Positions 43,459 through 47,677 of a stretch of DNA of 47,677 bases are shown piece by piece. The position numbers and the translations under genes were made by a program. The notes under the pieces are model-generated. The model was not told where the DNA came from and did not search any database. It saw only the letters and a program-made list of their open reading frames with translations. The stretch comes from Bacteroidales bacterium (GTDB taxonomy: Bacteria; Bacteroidota; Bacteroidia; Bacteroidales; VadinHA17): assembly GCA_009881065.1 (NCBI GenBank), contig WXFE01000113.1, forward strand, positions 1 through 47,677. The letters are read 5' to 3'. The first letter of the stretch is position 1, and each line of letters begins with the position of its first letter.

Positions 43459-44586
43459 ATGAACTTTTCACAGATACCGGGACAGCAGGCAGTGATTGAC
43501 AGGCTGCGGAGCTCCGTGGCGGAGAACCGCGTCAGTCATGCCCTGCTCTTTTATGGTCCCGAGGGAAGCGGCAAGTTCGCCCTGGCGCTGGCGTTTGCAA
43601 GGTATATCAGCTGCGAGAAGCGCACCGCTGAAGATGCCTGCGGCGTTTGCCCGTCATGCGTCAAGTATGATAAGCTGATACATCCTGACCTCCACTTTGT
43701 CTTCCCGGTCATTAAAAAGAAACAAAACATGGAGTATGTCAGTGATAACTATATCGCGCAATGGCGCGAAATGGTGCTCCGGTCACCATGGTTCTCGCTC
43801 AGCACATGGACAGAGGCGATGGAGGTGGCCAACGAACAGGCCGTGATATACGTGGCCGAAGCAGCGGAGATAATCCGAAAGCTCAGCCTCAAGGCATTTG
43901 AGTCTGACTTCAAGATAATGATCATCTGGCTTCCCGAAAAGATGAATGCCGAGACGGCGAACAAGCTTCTCAAGATGATAGAGGAGCCCCCTGCCCGCAC
44001 CCTCTTCATACTTGTTTCCGAAGAGGATGACAGGCTGCTTCCGACGATCACCTCGCGATGCCAGCACATCAGGATTCCTTCAATACCAGCAGATGAACTG
44101 AGTGCATACCTGGTAAAGACCATGGGCATGGATCATGTCAGGGCCTCGGAGACAGCCGCCATTGCGAACGGCAACATGGTCAGGGCCATGGAACTTGCCC
44201 GCGAAGATGACAACACCACGGTACACCTTGACCGGTTCATAAAACTGATGCGTACGGCGTGGACCCGTGACATCCACTCGCTTGTGAACTGGTCAGAGGA
44301 GACTGCAGCGCTGGGAAGGGAGAGACAGAAGAGCTTTCTCTCCTATTCCCTGAGAATGATGCGTGAAAATTTCATACTAAATTACAACGGTAAGGAAAAC
44401 GGTCTTGTTTACCTCACCCGCGCCGAGGATGACTTTTCTGAAAAATTCCACCCCTTCATCAACGAGAAGAACATCGCTGCCTTTAACCATGAGTTCAACC
44501 TTGCATACGCCCACGTTGAGAGCAACGGCAATGCCAAAATGATCTTCCTTGATCTGGCCCTGAAGACCATGAGACATATCAGGTAA
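43459..44586 (+). CDS. holB: DNA polymerase III delta' subunit
   Basis: 375 residues from the ATG at 43459. The frame extends to a TTG at 43423, but that codon lies before the -7 box. It is the clamp-loader subunit that works with DnaX and delta at the replication fork. Walker A-like GPEGSGK (33-39) and the zinc cysteines in CEKRTAEDACGVCPSC are clear. AETANKLLKMIEEPPARTLFILV is the family's Walker B/sensor region, and LLPTITSRCQHIRI the arginine-finger region. The C-terminal part is helical. The order holB-ricT-gldH is common in Bacteroidetes. The promoter is separate from that of ricT. Confidence 0.95.
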   Translation: MNFSQIPGQQAVIDRLRSSVAENRVSHALLFYGPEGSGKFALALAFARYISCEKRTAEDACGVCPSCVKYDKLIHPDLHFVFPVIKKKQNMEYVSDNYIAQWREMVLRSPWFSLSTWTEAMEVANEQAVIYVAEAAEIIRKLSLKAFESDFKIMIIWLPEKMNAETANKLLKMIEEPPARTLFILVSEEDDRLLPTITSRCQHIRIPSIPADELSAYLVKTMGMDHVRASETAAIANGNMVRAMELAREDDNTTVHLDRFIKLMRTAWTRDIHSLVNWSEETAALGRERQKSFLSYSLRMMRENFILNYNGKENGLVYLTRAEDDFSEKFHPFINEKNIAAFNHEFNLAYAHVESNGNAKMIFLDLALKTMRHIR

Positions 44587-44600
44587 CTGAAAGGAATCAC

Positions 44601-44630
44601 TTGACAATAGCTCTTTTATTCCTAATTTTG
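44601..44630 (+). promoter_or_regulatory. Promoter of ricT
   Basis: TTGACA starts at 44601 and a perfect -7 box TAATTTTG is at 44623-44630. The spacing is about 19 nt from the TTG. The leader would be about 55 nt. Confidence 0.5.
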
Positions 44631-44692
44631 TATTCACCTTTACGGAAAGGATGAAATTGATCTTTACTTCCGCCAGCGGTTAACAAGATGTT

Positions 44693-45838
44693 ATGATAAA
44701 CGATGATATACAGGCCCAGCCCGGTGAAGAGCAGCCAAAGAATGAAATAAAACAGGCAATCGGGGGGGCAAACAAGCTGAATGAGTACAACTGGCTTTCC
44801 GACCTGCCCTTCGACGAACGCCACAATGAGGTGGTTGAAGTCCGCTTCAAGAACACAAGAAAGGGTTTCTACCGCAATGTGAACAACCTGAAACTGGAAG
44901 TTGGTGACATTGTTGCAGTGGAGGCCTCACCCGGACATGATATCGGTTATGTGTCAATGACCGGTTTTCTTGTCAATCAGCAGCTTAAGAAGATGAAGAC
45001 AAGGCCTGTCATCGATGAGCTGAAGAAGGTCTACCGTAAGGCCAGGCCTGTTGACCTTCAGAAATGGGAGGAGGCAAAGAGTCTTGAGGTTTCCACCATG
45101 CTTCGCTCGAGGAAGATTGCAGAAAATCTTGGTCTGGATATGAAGATCGGTGATGTTGAGTACCAGGGTGACAAGACAAAGGCCATCTTCTACTACCTTG
45201 CCGATGAGAGGGTTGATTTCCGCCAGCTTATCAAGGTCCTTGCCGAGGAGTTTCATATAAGAATAGAGATGAGGCAGATAGGTGCCCGGCAGGAGGCAGG
45301 GCGCATCGGAGGTATTGGCACCTGTGGCAGGGAGTTGTGCTGTTCAACCTATGTGACGAATTTCATCTCGGTGACCACATCACATGCACGCTACCAGGAC
45401 CTCTCCCTCAATCCGCAGAAGCTTGCCGGGCAGTGTGGCAAACTCAAGTGCTGCCTGAACTATGAGCTTGACTGCTATATTGATGCGCAAAAGGAATTTC
45501 CCTCGAAGGAGATACCCCTGGAACTTGCCGGAGGCACAGCCCACTTCATAAAGATGGAGGTGCACGCCGGCATTTACTGGTATTCGACTGATCCGCGGAT
45601 TACCGCCAACATGACGGCAGTGCCTGTGGCACGGGTACGCGAGATAATCAGGCTGAACCGTAAAGGGATCAAGCCTGACACCCTGCTGGCCAAACCGGCA
45701 AACAACCGCATGGAAAGAGGCAATGATCTGCTGCTGCAGAACAGCGGGCTTGACAGGTTTGAGTCAAAGAGCCGTCCGCGTGAAGGCAAGAGCAGAAACA
45801 GACCATATCACAGGAAAAATGAAAGGAGGCAAAAGTAA
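44693..45838 (+). CDS. ricT: PSP1-domain protein RicT (YaaT-like)
   Basis: A 381-residue soluble protein with the PSP1 domain (about 45-265). The family is known from the Bacillus RicTAF complex, which carries iron-sulfur clusters and affects RNA processing. Cysteine motifs are visible: GTCGRELCCSTY (about 204-215) and GQCGKLKCCLNYEL (about 242-255). NEVVEVRFKNTRKGFY and VRFDYLADERVDFRQLIKVL-like segments (core DERVDFRQL) also match. The C-terminal 60 residues are basic and low complexity. In Bacteroidetes this gene precedes gldH, as here, where the gldH start overlaps its last 20 bases. A role in sporulation is not expected. Confidence 0.93.
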   Translation: MINDDIQAQPGEEQPKNEIKQAIGGANKLNEYNWLSDLPFDERHNEVVEVRFKNTRKGFYRNVNNLKLEVGDIVAVEASPGHDIGYVSMTGFLVNQQLKKMKTRPVIDELKKVYRKARPVDLQKWEEAKSLEVSTMLRSRKIAENLGLDMKIGDVEYQGDKTKAIFYYLADERVDFRQLIKVLAEEFHIRIEMRQIGARQEAGRIGGIGTCGRELCCSTYVTNFISVTTSHARYQDLSLNPQKLAGQCGKLKCCLNYELDCYIDAQKEFPSKEIPLELAGGTAHFIKMEVHAGIYWYSTDPRITANMTAVPVARVREIIRLNRKGIKPDTLLAKPANNRMERGNDLLLQNSGLDRFESKSRPREGKSRNRPYHRKNERRQK

Positions 45839-46307
45839 GATCATAGCAGCCGTGCTGATGATTGCAGTGGCTGCCATGGCATGCGACCGGAGCATTCAAT
45901 ACTCGGAGAACTATAGTCTGGAGAAAGGCAGATGGAGCATGTTTGATCCGGCAAAATACACATGTGCCATTGATGACACATTAAAGATATACAACATACA
46001 GTTGTCACTGCGTACCTCGACCGACTACCCGTACCGGAACATCTACCTCTTTGTTGTTACATCCTTCCCTTCAGGCACGTTTGTAACTGACACCATCCAG
46101 GCCATGGTGACCGATGAAAAAGGCAGGTGGCTGGGCAGGGGGACGGGTGACCTGCGTGAACTGACCATCCCCTTCAAGTCAAATGTATATTTTCCTGAGC
46201 CGGGCGAATATCATTTCAGGGTTATCCACGGTATGAGGGACACACTCCTGAATGGTGTCTATGACATGGGGATGAAGATTTCGCTGACAGGCGGGAAAGC
46301 AAAATAA
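45819..46307 (+). CDS. gldH: Gliding motility lipoprotein GldH
   Basis: From the ATG at 45819 the protein has 162 residues. The frame extends further 5', but only this start gives a signal peptide (IIAAVLMIAVAAMAC, lipobox AMAC, Cys22). After it comes YSENYSLEKGRWSM, and the family core SLRTSTDYPYRNIYLFVVTSFP (core TDYPYRNIYLF) and ELTIPFKSNVYFPEPGEYHF (core FPEPGEYHF). GldH is an outer-membrane lipoprotein required for gliding in Flavobacterium. In Bacteroidales it is widespread without gliding, so motility cannot be inferred from it alone. The start overlaps the end of ricT by 20 bp, indicating one transcript. Confidence 0.9.
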   Translation: MKGGKSKIIAAVLMIAVAAMACDRSIQYSENYSLEKGRWSMFDPAKYTCAIDDTLKIYNIQLSLRTSTDYPYRNIYLFVVTSFPSGTFVTDTIQAMVTDEKGRWLGRGTGDLRELTIPFKSNVYFPEPGEYHFRVIHGMRDTLLNGVYDMGMKISLTGGKAK

Positions 46308-46315
46308 CCTGGATT

Positions 46316-47014
46316 TTGGGCAAGAACAAACACGCCCGGTGGGCGGAGATGAAAGGGTTCGACCGTGTTATCGAGCCCTCTTTTGAGGAGGTGTTCAGGT
46401 GTGACCACGAACTTAAGGGAAAGTGGCACGCGGAATGGTTCGGCAACAGCAATCCCATTACCCTGGAGCTCGGATGCGGCAGGGGAGAATACACTGTGGG
46501 GCTTGCAGGCCTCTACCCCGCGAAGAATATAATCGGCATAGACATCAAGGGGGCGCGTATGTGGCGGGGCGCCAGGGATGCCCATCTCATGGGTCTTCCT
46601 AATTCCACATTCATCCGTACGCGCATAGAGTTTACAGGCTCGCTCTTCGCCCCCGGCGAAATAGACGAAATATGGCTGACCTTCCCTGACCCCCGGATGA
46701 AGAGGGCAGGGGAAAAGAAGAGGCTTTCAGGCCCGCATTTCCTGAATCTGTACAGGCAATACCTGAAAGACGGGGGCATAGTGCATCTGAAGACCGACTG
46801 CCGTGAACTGTATGATTATACACTCGCGCTTGCAAAGGCAAACGGCCTTGCAATAATCACATCCGTCACCGACCTTCACCGGGAGATGCCGGGTGATCCG
46901 CTGCTCTCAATCAGGACACATTACGAAGAGATTTTCCTTAACCAGGGTATCCCGATAACATATCTGTCATTCAGACTGCCAAATGAAAAAGAGATCGTCA
47001 GCCCGGGTGGGTGA
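46316..47014 (+). CDS. trmB: tRNA (guanine-N7)-methyltransferase TrmB, TTG start
   Basis: A 232-residue SAM-dependent enzyme that methylates G46 of tRNA. The N-terminus GKNKHARWAEMKGF matches the conserved start of Bacteroidetes TrmB, and it is reached only by using TTG at 46316; the next ATG (46349) would remove that motif. The SAM-binding motif is LELGCGRGEY (about 51-60), and the catalytic FPDPRMKR motif is near 123-130, with KTDCRELYDY later. Length is normal. It lies 8 bp after gldH. Its 3' end overlaps the start of the MGMT-like gene by 32 bp. Confidence 0.95.
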   Translation: MGKNKHARWAEMKGFDRVIEPSFEEVFRCDHELKGKWHAEWFGNSNPITLELGCGRGEYTVGLAGLYPAKNIIGIDIKGARMWRGARDAHLMGLPNSTFIRTRIEFTGSLFAPGEIDEIWLTFPDPRMKRAGEKKRLSGPHFLNLYRQYLKDGGIVHLKTDCRELYDYTLALAKANGLAIITSVTDLHREMPGDPLLSIRTHYEEIFLNQGIPITYLSFRLPNEKEIVSPGG

Positions 47015-47339
47015 TAACAAAGGCTTCTTCGAGCGTGTGTACGAAGTAACGAAGCTGGTGCCCTATGGCCGGATTACGTCATACGGCGCCATTGCCAGAT
47101 ATCTGGGCGTGGAGGGCTCCGCCAGAATGGTGGGATGGGCCCTCAATTCATCGCACACCGCTAACGGGTATATCCCGGCACACCGTGTGGTAAACCGCAA
47201 CGGTATTCTCACCGGTAAGCATCACTTCGGCAACTCATCAACGATGCAGCAATTATTGGAGAATGAAAACTTTACGGTGATAGACGACAGGGTGGTTGAA
47301 TTCAGGGAGCGGTTCTGGGATCCCTCTGTTGAACTATAG
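46983..47339 (+). CDS. Alkyltransferase-like protein (MGMT DNA-binding domain without the active cysteine)
   Basis: A 118-residue protein formed only of the MGMT DNA-binding domain. It has the winged-helix part VPYGRITSYGAIARYLG and the RMVGWALNSS recognition segment. In the active-site motif, where MGMT has PCHRV, this protein has PAHRV (A66). It therefore cannot accept alkyl groups and should behave like an alkyltransferase-like protein (ATL), which binds O6-alkylguanine and passes it to other repair systems. Such short Bacteroidetes members with PAHRVV are known. The start overlaps trmB by 32 bp, so it is translated from the same messenger. Confidence 0.92.
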   Translation: MKKRSSARVGDNKGFFERVYEVTKLVPYGRITSYGAIARYLGVEGSARMVGWALNSSHTANGYIPAHRVVNRNGILTGKHHFGNSSTMQQLLENENFTVIDDRVVEFRERFWDPSVEL

Positions 47340-47342
47340 ATG

Positions 47343-47575
47343 ACAGATTGTGTTGATAATGAAAGAAGCAGGGAGCAGTGACGTAGCCAGGGAGAACATA
47401 ATGTATCGCAGGCCTAATGACAAGAATTCAAATTGCCTGCAGAGCCTGACCCGGCAGCTGTGGCAGGGCAGGAGAACATAAGACATTGCAAACCAAAGGA
47501 GGAGAATTTATATTGCCCGCAGAGCCTGACCCGGCAGCCGCAGAGCGCCAGGGAAAGGATTCAGCATTACAGACC
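47343..47575. repeat. Dispersed palindromic repeats upstream of the Mrp-like gene
   Basis: Two clear units (about 47421-47495 and 47499-47575) share ATTGCC/CGCAGAGCCTGACCCGGCAGC and AGACATTGCA or AGCATTACAGACC. A degenerate unit precedes them (47343-47418). They are related to the 37300-37510 array through GCATTGCA, ATAT and GCCCGCAGGGC-like cores. Nothing else is seen in this gap. Confidence 0.65.
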
Positions 47576-47600
47576 AGATCATTAATCATAACAAAATAAC

Positions 47601-47677
47601 ATGTACAAAAAGGAAGATATTCTGAACGCCCTTCGCAAGGTCAACCACCCGGAGAAGGGTACTGACATCGTCACCCT
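47601..47677 (+). CDS. apbC: Mrp/ApbC-family iron-sulfur ATPase, N-terminus only
   Basis: Only 25 codons are inside the window: MYKKEDILNALRKVNHPEKG and TDIVT. This is the usual start of Mrp/NBP35 proteins, whose N-terminal MIP18/DUF59 domain begins with ILNAL followed by a D-x-V-T motif. Such proteins carry and transfer iron-sulfur clusters in the cytoplasm. The Walker ATPase part would follow beyond the edge. The call rests on a short stretch, and a stand-alone MIP18-like protein is the main alternative. Confidence 0.7.
   Translation, partial: MYKKEDILNALRKVNHPEKGTDIVT

Noticed and set aside
45723..45818. Upstream start for gldH inside ricT
   Set aside because: It would bury the lipoprotein signal 30 residues inside the protein. 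The ATG at 45819 gives a correct signal and lipobox.

Overview
The window is chromosomal DNA from a member of the Bacteroidota, most likely Bacteroidales or a close relative. Four things point there. Perfect TAnnTTTG promoter boxes stand in front of many genes. Most start codons lack a Shine-Dalgarno sequence. Lineage markers are present: the gliding lipoprotein GldH next to a RicT/PSP1 protein, an Oar-like TonB receptor with a BACON-domain lipoprotein, a Cys-rich HYC/CC-type protein, and an epimerase-type threonine dehydrogenase with Kbl. Class II (B12) ribonucleotide reductase and TrpB2 suggest an anaerobic or facultative lifestyle. I see no tRNA, rRNA, CRISPR, transposase or phage gene.

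Layout. 1-2.7 kb: two secondary transporters (AspT/YidE type, cut by the window edge, and AEC type). 2.9-5 kb: an OmpR-type two-component system. 5.2-8.6 kb: a protein of unknown function, acylphosphatase and a bifunctional class A PBP. 8.6-11.2 kb: a DUF4382 lipoprotein and an M48 lipoprotein protease. 11.4-11.7 kb: a probable 44-residue protein gene with its own terminator. 11.9-13.2 kb: MscL, dodecin and a BON-LysM protein. 13.4-16.8 kb: a probable metal (copper-like) locus with a Cys/His-rich exported protein, a TonB receptor and an exported HMA protein. 17.0-18.6 kb: a serine hydrolase. 18.7-21.6 kb: gltX-tatD-tcdA operon (minus). 21.7-24.0 kb: divergent tdh/kbl threonine catabolism. 24.3-26.9 kb: TrpB2 and a nuclease/phosphatase-family lipoprotein. 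27-29.6 kb: B12 ribonucleotide reductase. 30-34.9 kb: TonB receptor/BACON lipoprotein operon. 35-36.3 kb: Kdo transferase. 36.3-38.6 kb: NarL-type two-component pair and YraN. 38.6-40.1 kb: exported aminopeptidase C. 40.4-43.2 kb: pgk-lipoprotein-LuxE-like operon. 43.4-47.3 kb: holB, ricT, gldH, trmB and an MGMT-like gene. The start of an Mrp-family ATPase lies at the right edge.

The most unusual content is not in the long genes. Four genes for exported proteins (DUF4382 lipoprotein, metal-locus TonB receptor, HMA protein, aminopeptidase C) have the same leader placed 22-31 nt before the start codon. It is a long imperfect hairpin with arms like GATGAAACCCACATG and CATGCGGGTTCCATC, then a conserved ATACCTTTAAA stretch. 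Arm differences are partly compensatory, including G-U pairs. Each copy also opens a micro-ORF beginning M-K/E-P-T/A-C, and in one copy its stop overlaps the receptor start codon. A second, unrelated leader family occurs before the serine hydrolase and before the aminopeptidase, so the aminopeptidase carries both in series. I do not recognise either family. They look like a local network of RNA-level (or leader-peptide) control of envelope proteins and are the best candidates for an undescribed system here.

Other notable signals are tandem palindromic repeats running into the start of a response regulator, a tripled terminator, a perfect 12-bp inverted repeat between pgk and holB, and half-sites between tdh and kbl.
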